Shown here: positions 9,369-18,618 of the stretch, in pieces | Numbering within the stretch: the stretch's first letter is position 1 | Layout: each line of letters starts with the position of its first letter | Position numbers and translations under genes: made by a program | The notes under the pieces: generated by a model | The model's input: only the letters and a program-made list of their open reading frames with translations | What the model was told of the DNA's origin: nothing | The model's database searches: none | NCBI RefSeq assembly: GCF_004364935.1 | Contig: NZ_SOBT01000011.1 | Location: 248,001-312,000 of the forward strand | Reading direction: 5' to 3' | Source: Panacagrimonas perspica | Lineage (GTDB): Bacteria > Pseudomonadota > Gammaproteobacteria > Nevskiales > Nevskiaceae | Length of the DNA stretch: 64,000 nucleotides

Positions 9369-10204
9369 ACCTTCGTCATCGATTCCTCGCCGCGCTGTGT
9401 GGCGCCTGCTTCTGCGGTGCCGCAGCCGCACAACAGGTCGATCTGAACGCGATTGGCGACATGCTCGGCAAGGCCGGCGAAACCGTCACCGCGAAGAACG
9501 AGGTCGACGAACAGGCCATCGGCCACGAGTGGGCCGCGATGCTCACGGGTGCCGCGCCGCTGGTGGCCAACGAAAAGCTGCAGCGCTACGTGAACCGCGT
9601 GGGACGCTGGGTCGCGCTGCAGTCGGAACGTCCGAACCTGCCCTGGCGCTTCGGCGTGCTGGATTCGCCCAACGTCAATGCCTTCGCCACGCCGGGTGGC
9701 TACGTGTTCGTCACGCAGGGCCTGGTGGCGCGGCTCAACAGCGAGGCCGAGCTGGCCGGCGTGCTCGGTCACGAGATCGCCCACGTCGTGCGCAAGCACC
9801 ATCTGGCCGCGATCCGGAAGACCTCGGGAATTGGCCTGGGTGCGGACCTGCTGGTGAAGTTCGGCCTGTCCAAGACCGAGCACGCGGATGCCTCGGCCAA
9901 GCTGCTCAGCGGCGCCAAGGAAGTGATGCTGCGCGGACTCGACAAGAGCGACGAGTACGAGGCCGATCGCATGGGGGTGGTGCTGGCCACGCGCGCGGGC
10001 TACGACCCCTATGGCCTGCCGGCGGTGCTGCAGGCGATCGAGGCGATCAGCGCGGACGATTCCAGCGTGGCGCTGCTGTTCGACACGCATCCGGCTCCCG
10101 GCGCCCGTCTGGATGCGCTGAGCGAAGCGATGGGCGAGACCTTCGAGACCTACGTGGAACAGCCGCAGGCCGCCGAGCGCTTCGCCGCGGAGACCGGACG
10201 TTGA
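9365..10204 (+). CDS. Periplasmic M48 family metallopeptidase
   Basis: A 279-residue zinc peptidase of the BepA/LoiP/YcaL-like M48 group. It has an N-terminal signal peptide (to about AAAQQ), the zinc site HEIAH in VLGHEIAHVVRKHH, and a downstream Glu ligand in DEYEADRMG. The C-terminal DTHPAPGARLDAL is typical of the family. Such enzymes degrade misfolded outer-membrane proteins. The gene overlaps the SH3-protein gene and bioF by four bases each, so the pair sits in the middle of the biotin run. Confidence 0.9.
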   Translation: MNLRHRFLAALCGACFCGAAAAQQVDLNAIGDMLGKAGETVTAKNEVDEQAIGHEWAAMLTGAAPLVANEKLQRYVNRVGRWVALQSERPNLPWRFGVLDSPNVNAFATPGGYVFVTQGLVARLNSEAELAGVLGHEIAHVVRKHHLAAIRKTSGIGLGADLLVKFGLSKTEHADASAKLLSGAKEVMLRGLDKSDEYEADRMGVVLATRAGYDPYGLPAVLQAIEAISADDSSVALLFDTHPAPGARLDALSEAMGETFETYVEQPQAAERFAAETGR

Positions 10205-11442
10205 GCATCGATTCTCCATTGGATCAGCGACTCCGCGCCGAGCTGGAGCGGCTGCGCGCCGCGGACCTGTACCGCATGCGGCGCGTCGTCGACGGCGTGC
10301 ACGGCGTGCGTCTGCGCGTCGAAGGACGCGACTGCCTGAATTTCTGCAGCAACGATTACCTCGGCCTCGCGGGCGACGAGCGCGTCGCCGAGGCCGCGCG
10401 TCGCGCGCTCACCGGCAGCGGAACCGGCAGCGGCGCTTCGGCGCTGATCACCGGCTACAACGTCGAGCATCGTCGCCTGGAAGAGGCGCTCGCCGAATTC
10501 ACCGGCTATCCGCGCGTGCTGCTGTTCACGTCGGGCTGGGCCGCGAACTGCGGCGTGCTGCGCGGGCTGCTGTCGCGCCAGGACACGCTGATCGCGGACG
10601 AACTCAATCACGCCTCGCTGATCGACGGCGGTCGCTTGAGTGGGGCGACGTATCGTCGCGTGGCGCACGCCGACGGCGCGGGTTTTCGCACTGCGCTGTC
10701 GGCGGCGAAGAACCCGGACGGTCAAACGCTGACCTTGGCCGTCACCGATTCGGTGTTCAGCATGGATGGCGATCTGGCGCCGCTGCCGCAGATCGCCGCC
10801 CTGTGCCGGGAGCACGGCGCGGCGCTGATGACGGACGACGCGCACGGCTTCGGTGTGCTCGGTGATCGCGGGCGCGGCGGCAACGAGTTGCTCGGCACGC
10901 GGCCAGATATCTACGTGGCGACGATGGGCAAGTCGCTCGGCACCGCTGGCGCCTTCGTGGCCGGCAGCGAGACGCTGATCGAATACCTGATCCAGCGCGC
11001 CCGCAGTTTCGTGTTCTCCACGGCCCCGCCGCCCGCCATCGCGGCCGCGGCGCGCGAGGCGCTGCGCATCATCCAGGCGGAACCCGAGCGCCGTGCGCGG
11101 CTGCAATTGAACATCGCGCGGTTCGTGCGTGGCGCCACGCAGTTGGGAATCCGGCTCGGGCCGCCCGAGGGATCACCGGCCAGTCCCGTCACATCGGGTC
11201 ACGAATTCAGCCTGGTTCCGATCCAGCCGCTGGTGATCGGCGACGCGGCCCGGACGATGGCGGTGTCGCGCGCGCTGTTCGAACGCGGCTTCTGGGTCGC
11301 CGGCATCCGTCCGCCGACGGTTCCGGCCGGCACCTCGCGGCTGCGCATCACGCTGTCCGCGACCCACGAGGCCGCGCACGTCGATGCGCTGCTCGACGCG
11401 ATGCGCGCGTGCGGCCTGGGTAGCCGGCCGCTGGCCGCATGA
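10201..11442 (+). CDS. bioF: 8-amino-7-oxononanoate synthase
   Basis: BioF is the PLP enzyme that condenses pimeloyl-thioester with alanine, the first step of biotin ring assembly. It is 413 residues. The fold-type I features are clear: [12 protein letters not shown] near the N-terminus, [29 protein letters not shown] and the PLP-binding Lys in [13 protein letters not shown]. The start is TTG 10201, overlapping the peptidase stop as TTGA and preceded by GGAGA at a good distance; upstream extension of the frame runs antiparallel to nothing but the peptidase gene. Its stop overlaps bioD. Confidence 0.93.
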   Translation: MSIDSPLDQRLRAELERLRAADLYRMRRVVDGVHGVRLRVEGRDCLNFCSNDYLGLAGDERVAEAARRALTGSGTGSGASALITGYNVEHRRLEEALAEFTGYPRVLLFTSGWAANCGVLRGLLSRQDTLIADELNHASLIDGGRLSGATYRRVAHADGAGFRTALSAAKNPDGQTLTLAVTDSVFSMDGDLAPLPQIAALCREHGAALMTDDAHGFGVLGDRGRGGNELLGTRPDIYVATMGKSLGTAGAFVAGSETLIEYLIQRARSFVFSTAPPPAIAAAAREALRIIQAEPERRARLQLNIARFVRGATQLGIRLGPPEGSPASPVTSGHEFSLVPIQPLVIGDAARTMAVSRALFERGFWVAGIRPPTVPAGTSRLRITLSATHEAAHVDALLDAMRACGLGSRPLAA

Positions 11443-12158
11443 AAAAAAACGGGCCGCGGTCGGCGCGCGGCACCCATGCGATGACCTTGTTCGTGACCGG
11501 CACCGACACCGGAGTGGGCAAAACGCATGTTTCGGCCGGTCTGCTCGCGGCCGCGCGCGAGCTCGGCATCGCGGCCTGCGGCTACAAGCCGGTGGCCTCC
11601 GGGTGCAGGCGCGGACCGCGGGGTCTGCGCAATGCGGACGCGCTGGCCCTGATCCGGGCCTCCGGGACTGAGGAGCCGTACGACCGGATCAATCCCTACG
11701 CATTCGCCCCTGCCATCGCCCCGCACCTGGCCGCGCGCGAGGCCGGGCAGCGGATCGAGCGACGCGTCCTCGATGCGCGATATCGCGAACTGGCGCGCAC
11801 CCACGATCTGGTCATCGTCGAGGGCGCGGGCGGCTGGCAGATTCCGTTCGGCCGCGACTGGACGCAGGCGGACTGGGTCGCCAGGCACGGCTGGCCGGTG
11901 CTGCTCGTCGTCGGGATGCGGCTGGGCTGCATGAATCACGCGCTGCTCTCGGCGGAATCCATTCGGCCGCGTACGCGCCTGCTCGGCTGGGTCGCCAACG
12001 AGCTGCCGCCGCGCCAGCCACGCCTCGACGACAACATCGCGGAACTCCAGATGCGCATGCCGGCGCCCCTGCTCGGTCGAGTAGGTTCGCGCGCGGGCTC
12101 GCTGTGCGCGCAACTTTGCGCGGTCCTCGAGCGCATGCAGGTACGCGAAGGCCGCTGA
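11439..12158 (+). CDS. bioD: ATP-dependent dethiobiotin synthetase
   Basis: BioD carboxylates and closes the ureido ring of 7,8-diaminopelargonate to form dethiobiotin. The P-loop [16 protein letters not shown] and [11 protein letters not shown] are all present; total length is 239 residues. The first ATG overlaps the bioF stop as ATGA. A second ATG at 11481 (MTLFVTGT) matches the usual family start and may be the true one. bioA, bioC and bioH are not in this window. Confidence 0.92.
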   Translation: MKKNGPRSARGTHAMTLFVTGTDTGVGKTHVSAGLLAAARELGIAACGYKPVASGCRRGPRGLRNADALALIRASGTEEPYDRINPYAFAPAIAPHLAAREAGQRIERRVLDARYRELARTHDLVIVEGAGGWQIPFGRDWTQADWVARHGWPVLLVVGMRLGCMNHALLSAESIRPRTRLLGWVANELPPRQPRLDDNIAELQMRMPAPLLGRVGSRAGSLCAQLCAVLERMQVREGR

Positions 12159-12163
12159 TTTCT

Positions 12164-12193
12164 TTGCGCCCGCTTTGGGCCTTCCACTACAAT
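12164..12193 (+). promoter_or_regulatory. Candidate sigma-70 promoter for the cytochrome oxidase operon
   Basis: TTGCGC at 12164-12169 and TACAAT at 12188-12193 are separated by 18 bp, just after the bioD stop and about 40 bp before the DUF2244 start. This would make cox expression independent of the bio run. It is a motif match only. Confidence 0.4.
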
Positions 12194-12234
12194 CCGCGAC
12201 CGCCAGCAACGCATTCGCGCAGCCCGGAGCCACC

Positions 12235-12783
12235 TTGAGCGACCCTCTCGATCTAGCCATCGGAGCAAGCCTCGAGACCCGCTTCGTCCTGAGCCCGAAC
12301 GCGTCGCTGAGCGTTCGCGGGGCCTGGGCCTTCATGATTCTGGTCAGTCTCGCAACGCTGGGCACGGCGTCGTGGTGTGCCGCTCATGGCTTCTGGCCGG
12401 TGTTGCCGTTCGCAGGACTGGAACTGGCAGCCGTCGGTTGGGCTTTGGCGGTATCCCTGCGGCGCAATCGCTATCGCGAAGTGGTGAGCTTCGAACGCGA
12501 ACGGGTACGGATCGAGTTCGGCGTGGTCGGGCAGGGCGCCGCGGCGCGTGTGGAACTGCCGCGCGGCTGGACTCGGACCTGGATCGAGCGTGATGCCGAA
12601 CGGCGTCATGCACCGACCCGTCTGCTGCTGGGCTGTTCGGGCCAGCAGGTGCAGATCGGTCGATGCCTGACCGACGAAGAGCGCGAAGTGCTGGTGCGTC
12701 GGTTCGGACAGCTGTTGAAGGTGCGGTTTGGTCGCGATGACGACCGGGCGGCGCACTCGGAAATGACTCTGGGAGAAGGATAG
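12235..12783 (+). CDS. DUF2244 domain-containing membrane protein
   Basis: A 182-residue protein with two hydrophobic helices (around [16 protein letters not shown] and [17 protein letters not shown]) followed by a soluble C-terminal domain, matching DUF2244. These proteins are commonly encoded at the head of cox operons and are thought to accompany oxidase assembly; no activity is established. A TTG start at 12235 preceded by CGGAG fits the family start; an upstream in-frame TTG at 12175 lies inside the candidate promoter. The stop touches coxB directly. Confidence 0.8.
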   Translation: MSDPLDLAIGASLETRFVLSPNASLSVRGAWAFMILVSLATLGTASWCAAHGFWPVLPFAGLELAAVGWALAVSLRRNRYREVVSFERERVRIEFGVVGQGAAARVELPRGWTRTWIERDAERRHAPTRLLLGCSGQQVQIGRCLTDEEREVLVRRFGQLLKVRFGRDDDRAAHSEMTLGEG

Positions 12784-14049
12784 ATGGCGATGAACAGGCT
12801 CGGCGGGCGCCTTGCGACGATGGTGGCGACCTGGCTGGCGACGGCTGGCGTGGCTATGGCCTACACCGGCGAGCGTTACAACCTCCCGATGGGCGTCACC
12901 GAGATCAGCCGCGAAGTGCACCACCTGCACATGCTGATCTTCTGGGTCTGCGTGGCCATCGCGGTGGTCGTGTTCGGCGCGATGTTCTATTCGGTCTTCG
13001 CGCACCGCCGCTCGGTTCATCCCAAGCCGGCCGATTTCCACGAGTCCACCACGGTGGAAATCATCTGGACGGCGATCCCGTTCGTGATCCTGATCAGCAT
13101 GGCCATTCCGGCCGCCGGCACGCTGATCAAGATGGAAAACACCCGCAACGCCGAGCTGACCGTCAAGGTCACCGGCTACCAGTGGAAGTGGCAGTACGAG
13201 TACATCGGCCAGGACGTGAAGTTCTTCTCCTCGCTGGCCGCCGATTCCAACCGTGCACGCCAGCGCGGTTCGGGCGTCGACCCGAACACCGTCCCCAACT
13301 ACCTGGTGGACGTGGACAACCCCCTGGTGCTGCCGGTCAACACCAAGGTGCGCTTCCTGGTCACGGCCAACGACGTCATCCACGCCTGGTGGGTGCCCGC
13401 CTTCGCAGTCAAGAAGGACGCCATCCCGGGTTACGTGAATGAAATCTGGACCAAGGTCGACGAGCCCGGTACCTACCGTGGCGTCTGTGCCGAACTCTGT
13501 GGTCGTGACCACGGCTTCATGCCGATCGTCGTCAAGGTGCTGCCGAAGGACGAGTACGAGGCCTGGCTCGCCAAGGCCAAGGGCGGTGAAGTGGCTGCTG
13601 CTGCCCCGGCTGTCGCCAGCGACGCCGCGACCGATGCACCTGCCGCGGCGCCCGCCGCCGAAGCCGCTCCCGCTGCCGCTGCTCCTGCCACGGAAGTTGC
13701 CGCCGCTGCGGCTCCTGCTGCCGCTGCCGCCCCGGCTGCCGAGACGTCCAAGGACGACCTCGTGAAGGCCGGCGAGAAGGTCTACAACGGCAACTGCGCC
13801 GCCTGCCACCAGGTCACCGGAAAGGGCATGCCGCCCAACTTCCCGTCGCTGGTCGATTCGGCCGTGGTCAAGGGTGACTCGCCGGACGCGCAGATCACGC
13901 AGATCCTCAAGGGCAAGAACATGATGCCGCCGTTCGGGCACCTGTCGGATGCCGACATCGCCGCGGTCGTGACGTACACGCACAACGCCTGGGGGCACTC
14001 CGGCCCCACGGTGCAGGCGTCGCAGGTCACCGCGCTGCGCGGCAAGTAA
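12784..14049 (+). CDS. coxB: Cytochrome c oxidase subunit II with C-terminal cytochrome c domain
   Basis: A 421-residue subunit II of the aa3/caa3 oxidase. The order is a signal peptide, two transmembrane helices, and the cupredoxin CuA domain with ligands in CAELCGRDHGFM and upstream His in DVIHAWWVP. Next come about 50 residues of Ala/Pro-rich linker (about 270-330), then a cytochrome c domain with the CAACH heme site and distal Met in MMPPFGHL. It transfers electrons from cytochrome c through CuA to subunit I. The fused cytochrome makes this a caa3-type subunit. GAGAAGGA precedes the ATG. Confidence 0.95.
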   Translation: MAMNRLGGRLATMVATWLATAGVAMAYTGERYNLPMGVTEISREVHHLHMLIFWVCVAIAVVVFGAMFYSVFAHRRSVHPKPADFHESTTVEIIWTAIPFVILISMAIPAAGTLIKMENTRNAELTVKVTGYQWKWQYEYIGQDVKFFSSLAADSNRARQRGSGVDPNTVPNYLVDVDNPLVLPVNTKVRFLVTANDVIHAWWVPAFAVKKDAIPGYVNEIWTKVDEPGTYRGVCAELCGRDHGFMPIVVKVLPKDEYEAWLAKAKGGEVAAAAPAVASDAATDAPAAAPAAEAAPAAAAPATEVAAAAAPAAAAAPAAETSKDDLVKAGEKVYNGNCAACHQVTGKGMPPNFPSLVDSAVVKGDSPDAQITQILKGKNMMPPFGHLSDADIAAVVTYTHNAWGHSGPTVQASQVTALRGK

Positions 14050-14130
14050 GTCTCAGCGGTACACGAACCTCCAAGGCAAGGCTCCCGAGCACCGCGACGG
14101 ATCTCTTGCCGAACGGAGCGTCACCGAAGA

Positions 14131-14165
14131 GAAATTTCTTCGCTGCGCTCAGAATGACAGTTGAA
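14131..14165. repeat. Dispersed repeat fragment (CHSERSEE-type)
   Basis: The 137-bp gap between coxB and ctaD contains GAAATTTCTTCGCTGCGCTC followed by AGAATGACAG. This is the short sequence found scattered through many bacterial genomes and recognisable because its complement translates as CHSERSEE. It is one of very few repeats inside the cox operon. It has no coding role; the ribosome-binding AAGGA for ctaD lies just downstream of it. Confidence 0.55.
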
Positions 14166-14186
14166 GCACTGAGTTAAGGAACGAAC

Positions 14187-15845
14187 ATGGCCAGCCACGA
14201 CCACGCTCACGACGATCACGCCCACGGTCATGACGACCATCACCATGGCCCCGAGAAGGGGATCATGCGGTGGATCAAGACGACGAATCACAAGGATCTG
14301 GGCACGCTGTACCTGATCTTCTCGTTCACGATGTTCTTCATCGGCGGCCTGATGTCGCTGGTGATCCGCGCTGAGCTCTGGCACCCCGGCCTGCAGTTCG
14401 TCGATCCGGAATTCTTCAACCAGATGACCACGCTGCACGCGCTGGTCATGATCTTCGGTGGCGTCATGCCTGGATTCACGGGCCTGGCCAACTGGATGGT
14501 CCCGATGATGGTGGGCGCCTCGGACATGGCGCTGCCCCGCGTGAACAACTGGGGCTTCTGGATCCTGCCGTTCGCCTTCACGCTGCTGCTCTCGACGCTG
14601 TTCATGCCGGGCGGCGGCCCTGCCGGTGGCTGGACGATGTATCCGCCGCTGGTACTGCAGACCGGTGAAGGCTTCCCGTTCCTGATCTTCGCGATCCACT
14701 TGATGGGCATCAGCTCGATCACGGGCGCCATCAACGTCGTCGTCACGGTGCTGAACCTGCGCGCACCGGGCATGACCCTGCTCAAGATGCCGCTGTTCTG
14801 CTGGACCTGGCTGATCACCGCCTACCTGCTGATCGCGACGATGCCGGTGCTCGCCGGAGCCGTGACGATGCTGCTCACGGACAAATACTTCGCCACCAGC
14901 TTCTTCACCGCTTCGGGCGGCGGCGACCCGGTGATGTTCCAGCACATCTTCTGGTTCTTCGGTCACCCCGAGGTCTACATCCTGATTCTGCCGGCGTTCG
15001 GCGTGGTCTCCACGATCATCCCGACGTTCGCTCGCAAGACGTTGTTCGGCTACGACTCGATGGTCTACGCCACCGCGTCGATCGCGTTCCTGTCGTTCAT
15101 CGTCTGGGCGCACCACATGTTCACGGTGGGCATGCCGCTCGCCGGCGAGCTGTTCTTCATGTTCAGCACGATGCTCATCGCCGTGCCGACGGGCGTGAAG
15201 GTGTTCAACTGGATCGCCACGATGTGGCGCGGCTCGATGACCTTCGAGACGCCGATGCTGTTCGCGATCGCCTTCGTGTTCCTGTTCTCGATCGGTGGGT
15301 TCTCGGGCCTGATGCTCGCCATCGCGCCGGTGGACTTCCAGTACCACGATACCTACTTCGTGGTCGCGCACTTCCATTACGTGCTGGTGCCGGGCGCCGT
15401 GTTCTCGATCATCGCCGCCGTGTACTACTGGATCCCGAAGTGGACGGGCGTGATGTACAACGAGTTCTGGGGCAAGGTGCACTTCTGGCTCTCGGCCATC
15501 TTCATCAACGTGACCTTCTTCCCGCAGCACTTCTCGGGACTGGCGGGCATGCAGCGCCGCGTGCCGGACTACGCGGTGCAGTTCGTGGACTTCAACATGA
15601 TCTCCACGATCGGCGCGTTCGTGTTCTTCATCGCGCAGTTCATCTTCATCTTCAACATGATCGCCTGCATGGCGCGCAAGGGTCAGAAGGCAAGCGACCG
15701 CGTCTGGGAAGGCGCGCACGGTCTCGAGTGGACGGTGCCTTCACCGGCTCCGTATCACACCTTCGAGGATCCGCCGCGCATCGGTGACGCCGAGCTGGCC
15801 GCCGTCCATGATTCGGGCGCCGGCTACAGCGATCACAAGCACTGA
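14187..15845 (+). CDS. ctaD: Cytochrome c oxidase subunit I
   Basis: A 552-residue heme-copper oxidase catalytic subunit with 12 transmembrane helices. The N-terminal 30 residues are His/Asp-rich. Diagnostic motifs include heme a ligand His in TTLHALVMIFGG, WFFGHPEVYIL with the CuB His and cross-linked Tyr, VWAHHMFTVG with two CuB His ligands, and HFHYVLVPGA with the heme a and a3 ligands. The Glu of the D-channel and K-channel Lys (TGVKVFNW) make it an A-type enzyme. It is followed by a small membrane protein, ctaG and ctaE. Confidence 0.97.
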   Translation: MASHDHAHDDHAHGHDDHHHGPEKGIMRWIKTTNHKDLGTLYLIFSFTMFFIGGLMSLVIRAELWHPGLQFVDPEFFNQMTTLHALVMIFGGVMPGFTGLANWMVPMMVGASDMALPRVNNWGFWILPFAFTLLLSTLFMPGGGPAGGWTMYPPLVLQTGEGFPFLIFAIHLMGISSITGAINVVVTVLNLRAPGMTLLKMPLFCWTWLITAYLLIATMPVLAGAVTMLLTDKYFATSFFTASGGGDPVMFQHIFWFFGHPEVYILILPAFGVVSTIIPTFARKTLFGYDSMVYATASIAFLSFIVWAHHMFTVGMPLAGELFFMFSTMLIAVPTGVKVFNWIATMWRGSMTFETPMLFAIAFVFLFSIGGFSGLMLAIAPVDFQYHDTYFVVAHFHYVLVPGAVFSIIAAVYYWIPKWTGVMYNEFWGKVHFWLSAIFINVTFFPQHFSGLAGMQRRVPDYAVQFVDFNMISTIGAFVFFIAQFIFIFNMIACMARKGQKASDRVWEGAHGLEWTVPSPAPYHTFEDPPRIGDAELAAVHDSGAGYSDHKH

Positions 15846-15867
15846 GCCACGAGCGAGGAATACGACC

Positions 15868-16008
15868 GTGACGGCGCAGGTGAACAGTCCGGGACCGGAT
15901 GAGGCGAGCCGCAAGGCGCGCCGCTCGGTGATGCTGGCGCTGGTGCATGTGGCGCTGGCGGTGGGCATCCTCGCGCTGTTCGTGTTCATGCAGTCGCACA
16001 AGGGCTGA
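15868..16008 (+). CDS. Small single-pass membrane protein of the cox operon
   Basis: A 46-residue protein beginning at GTG 15868 with GAGGAA eight bases upstream. The N-terminal half is polar ([13 protein letters not shown]) and the rest is one transmembrane helix, [18 protein letters not shown]. Small proteins at this exact place, between subunit I and CtaG, are annotated in other proteobacteria as cytochrome oxidase small assembly proteins. Position rather than sequence supports the same role here. Confidence 0.65.
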   Translation: MTAQVNSPGPDEASRKARRSVMLALVHVALAVGILALFVFMQSHKG

Positions 16009-16013
16009 CCGGA

Positions 16014-16601
16014 ATGAACGAGCCGAACGCGCCGTCGGACCAGGACAGCAAGCGCCATGGCTGGCGTCTGCTGGTCGTGGTCGTCGCGATGTTCGGTTTC
16101 GGTTTCGCGCTGGGTCCGATCTACGACGCGTTGTGCAAGGTCACCGGCATCAATGGCAAGACCTCCGGCATGGTGGCGGACGCCAACGCACTGCCGGTGG
16201 TCGACGAATCGCGCCTGGTGACGGTGCTGTTCGTCACCACGGTGAACGGCGGCAAGCCCTGGGAGTTCCGCCCGGAGCAGTCGCAGGTGCAGGTGCATCC
16301 GGGCCAGCTCACGACGGTGAACTTCCACGCGAAGAACACCGAGGATCACGATCTGATCGCCCAGGCGGTACCGAACGTGGCGCCGTGGAACGCCGCCAAG
16401 CACCTGCACAAGACGGAATGTTTCTGCTTCAGCAACCAGCCCTTCAAGGCTGGCGAGACCAAGGAGATGCCGGTGCGTTTCATGCTCGACCCCGCCCTGC
16501 CAGCGGATGTCGACACCGTGACGCTGTCGTACACCTTCTTCGATGTGACCGAGTCGGCGCAACCTGCTGTGCCGCCTCGGAAAGAACCGACGCAGAGTTA
16601 A
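16014..16601 (+). CDS. ctaG: Cytochrome c oxidase assembly protein CtaG/Cox11
   Basis: Cox11/CtaG delivers copper to the CuB site of subunit I. This 195-residue protein has one N-terminal transmembrane anchor and a periplasmic immunoglobulin-like domain. The copper-binding motif CFCF in [16 protein letters not shown] and the following [12 protein letters not shown] are hallmark. It starts 5 bases after the small membrane protein gene and is followed 25 bases later by ctaE. Confidence 0.95.
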   Translation: MNEPNAPSDQDSKRHGWRLLVVVVAMFGFGFALGPIYDALCKVTGINGKTSGMVADANALPVVDESRLVTVLFVTTVNGGKPWEFRPEQSQVQVHPGQLTTVNFHAKNTEDHDLIAQAVPNVAPWNAAKHLHKTECFCFSNQPFKAGETKEMPVRFMLDPALPADVDTVTLSYTFFDVTESAQPAVPPRKEPTQS

Positions 16602-16626
16602 GTCAAGAGAGACTGGGAGACACCTG

Positions 16627-17523
16627 ATGTCCAGCCACGCTGCCCCCGCCGCCGCCGGTAGTCCGCCGAGCCGTTACTTCGTTCCGGATCCCAGTGTCTG
16701 GCCGTTCATCCTGACGGCGGGCCTGTTCACCGTGATCGTCGGTGTCTGGGGCTTCCTGGAGCACAAGCAGTTCCCGATCGCGCTTCCGATCTACGCGGGC
16801 GCGGCGGTGTCGATCTACATCATCTTCCGCTGGCTGCGCGGCGTGTCGCTCGAATCCGAGCACGGCAAGTACAACTTGCAGGTCGATGGCACGTATCGCA
16901 TGGCGATGGCGTGGTTCATCTTCTCCGAGGTGATGTTCTTCGGCGCCTTCTTCGGCGCGCTCTGGTACGCCCGCGAGATGTCGATTCCCTGGCTCTCGGG
17001 CGAGGGCACGAAGATGGCGACGCATCTGGCGCTGTGGCCGGGCTTCGAGAACATCTGGCCGAACAATGGTCCGATGGAACTCAACGGGCACTTCGAGACC
17101 GTGGGCGCCTGGGGCCTGCCCTTCGTCAACACGCTGCTGCTGCTGACCTCGGGCGTGACGATCACGATGGCGCACCACGCGCTGAAGGAAAATCACCGCC
17201 TCTCGACGATCCTCTGGATGTGGGCGACGGTCGGGCTCGGCGTGGCGTTCCTGATCTGCCAGGCCTACGAGTATCACCACGCCTACGAAGGCCTGAATCT
17301 CAAGCTCGCGTCCGGCATCTACGGCTCGACGTTCTTCATGCTGACCGGCTTCCACGGCATGCACGTGACGCTCGGCACGATCATGCTGATCATCATCACG
17401 TGCCGCCTGATGGCCGGCCACTTCAAGCCCGACAGCCACTTCGGATTCGAGGGCGTGGCCTGGTACTGGCACTTCGTCGACGTGGTATGGATCGGCCTGT
17501 TCGTCTTCGTGTACGTGCTCTGA
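16627..17523 (+). CDS. ctaE: Cytochrome c oxidase subunit III
   Basis: A 298-residue, seven-helix subunit III. Characteristic stretches are FIFSEVMFFGAFFGALWYAR with the conserved Glu, HHALKENHR, and TGFHGMHVTLGTI near the C-terminus. Subunit III stabilises the catalytic core and proton uptake. GGGAGA lies upstream of the ATG. A strong hairpin follows 25 bases after the stop, marking the end of this transcription unit. Confidence 0.95.
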   Translation: MSSHAAPAAAGSPPSRYFVPDPSVWPFILTAGLFTVIVGVWGFLEHKQFPIALPIYAGAAVSIYIIFRWLRGVSLESEHGKYNLQVDGTYRMAMAWFIFSEVMFFGAFFGALWYAREMSIPWLSGEGTKMATHLALWPGFENIWPNNGPMELNGHFETVGAWGLPFVNTLLLLTSGVTITMAHHALKENHRLSTILWMWATVGLGVAFLICQAYEYHHAYEGLNLKLASGIYGSTFFMLTGFHGMHVTLGTIMLIIITCRLMAGHFKPDSHFGFEGVAWYWHFVDVVWIGLFVFVYVL

Positions 17524-17547
17524 CGCACGGCTACATAGGCTGGGAAA

Positions 17548-17575
17548 GAAGAAGGCCCGGAAACGGGCCTTCTTC
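17548..17575. terminator. Intrinsic terminator between ctaE and the DUF2909 gene
   Basis: A perfect 12-bp stem (GAAGAAGGCCCG pairing with CGGGCCTTCTTC) closes on a GAAA tetraloop, with purine- and T-rich flanks. It sits between convergent genes, so it can serve both. Confidence 0.8.
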
Positions 17576-17610
17576 GTCTGCAGCGCCTTTTCGGAAATCC
17601 GCCCAGGCCG

Positions 17611-17823
17611 CTAGTGACCGCCGACTTCGTGCGGCTTCAACCAGCCCATGAAGAACGCGAGAATCAGGAACAGGATGAGCGCCACCTGGAGGCCGACGCG
17701 CCAGGACAGGGCCTTCACGGTACGTCTGCTCGTGCTGGGATCCTTGACCAGAAACACGCCGCCGAACACCAGCGCGACGACGATGCCGATGAGCAGGGCG
17801 AGAATCAGCAGTTTGACGAGCAT
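17611..17823 (-). CDS. DUF2909 (twin transmembrane) protein
   Basis: A 70-residue protein made of two hydrophobic helices (VKLLILALLIGIVVALVFGG and VGLQVALILFLILAFFMGW) around a short basic loop, matching DUF2909. Homologues are encoded between subunit III and SURF1 genes in Pseudomonas (PA0109 position). It is on the opposite strand to the rest of the cluster. Role in oxidase assembly is presumed from location only. ATG 17823 gives the family length; upstream in-frame sequence is not protein-like. Confidence 0.8.
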   Translation of the reverse strand: MLVKLLILALLIGIVVALVFGGVFLVKDPSTSRRTVKALSWRVGLQVALILFLILAFFMGWLKPHEVGGH

Positions 17824-17904
17824 GGACGCTGTCGACGGGATGGCGGGACGTGAATGGTAGCGCCGCCGCACTCCCTGCTGTTCCTGCGGTCTAGGCTTGC
17901 GCCC

Positions 17905-18618
17905 ATGCCCATCACGTTCAAGCCGCCGCTGTGGTCCCTCCTGCCGACCGTGCTGGTGACGGCCCTGTTCGTGACGCTCGGCACCTGGCAACTCGGCCGC
18001 GCGCATCAGAAGGAAGCGCTGCAATCCGCGTTCGATACGGCCGGCACTGCGCCGGTGACCTCACTGCCCCTGCAGCCGCCGCGAGGCGATGCCCTGACGA
18101 CGCACCGCGTCCGGGTCGAGGGCGCATTCGATCCGCAGCGCCAGTTGCTGCTCGACAACCAGAGTCGTGCGCAGATCCCGGGCTATCGCGTCTGGACACC
18201 GCTGAAGCGCGAGGACGGGAGCTGGCTGATCGTGGATCGTGGCTGGGTGGCGGCGGATCCGGATCGCGGCCGTCTGCCGGCAATCGACGTGGCGGGTGAT
18301 GCGCGCGAGGTCCAGGGGTTCTGGCGACCGCTGCCCGAACCCGGCCTGCGCCTAGCGTCTGATCCGTGCGCGGCCATCGGCTTTCCCCGCGTGGCCAGCT
18401 ATCCCACGCGCGAGCAACTGGCGTGCGTCCTCGGGGCGCCCGTCGCCGACGGCGTGCTGCTGCTGGATGCCGGACTTCCGGACGGTTACGTTCGCGAATG
18501 GACGCTGCCCAACCCCGTGCCTCCGGCGCGGCACTACGCGTACGCCGCGCAGTGGTTCGCCTTTGCTGCCACCCTGCTGTTCCTGTTCATCAAGTACAGC
18601 CTCAAGCGCCTGCCGTGA
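17905..18618 (+). CDS. SURF1 family oxidase assembly protein
   Basis: SURF1 proteins assist heme a insertion into subunit I. This 237-residue protein has the expected two terminal transmembrane helices (LPTVLVTALFVTLGTWQLGR and AAQWFAFAATLLFLFIKYS) flanking a periplasmic domain. Family motifs are LGTWQLGRAHQKE, VEGAFDP, LVDRGWV (as IVDRGWVAAD) and HYAYAAQWFAF. ATG 17905 is preferred to an ATG at 17854. The stop overlaps the next gene as GTGA. Confidence 0.93.
   Translation: MPITFKPPLWSLLPTVLVTALFVTLGTWQLGRAHQKEALQSAFDTAGTAPVTSLPLQPPRGDALTTHRVRVEGAFDPQRQLLLDNQSRAQIPGYRVWTPLKREDGSWLIVDRGWVAADPDRGRLPAIDVAGDAREVQGFWRPLPEPGLRLASDPCAAIGFPRVASYPTREQLACVLGAPVADGVLLLDAGLPDGYVREWTLPNPVPPARHYAYAAQWFAFAATLLFLFIKYSLKRLP

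Noticed and set aside
14121-15719. 532-residue minus-strand frame rich in His, Arg, Asp and Glu opposite ctaD
   Set aside because: It is the antisense shadow of a highly conserved oxidase subunit; the composition is typical of reverse-frame GC-rich codons and its N-terminus is the CHSERSEE repeat.
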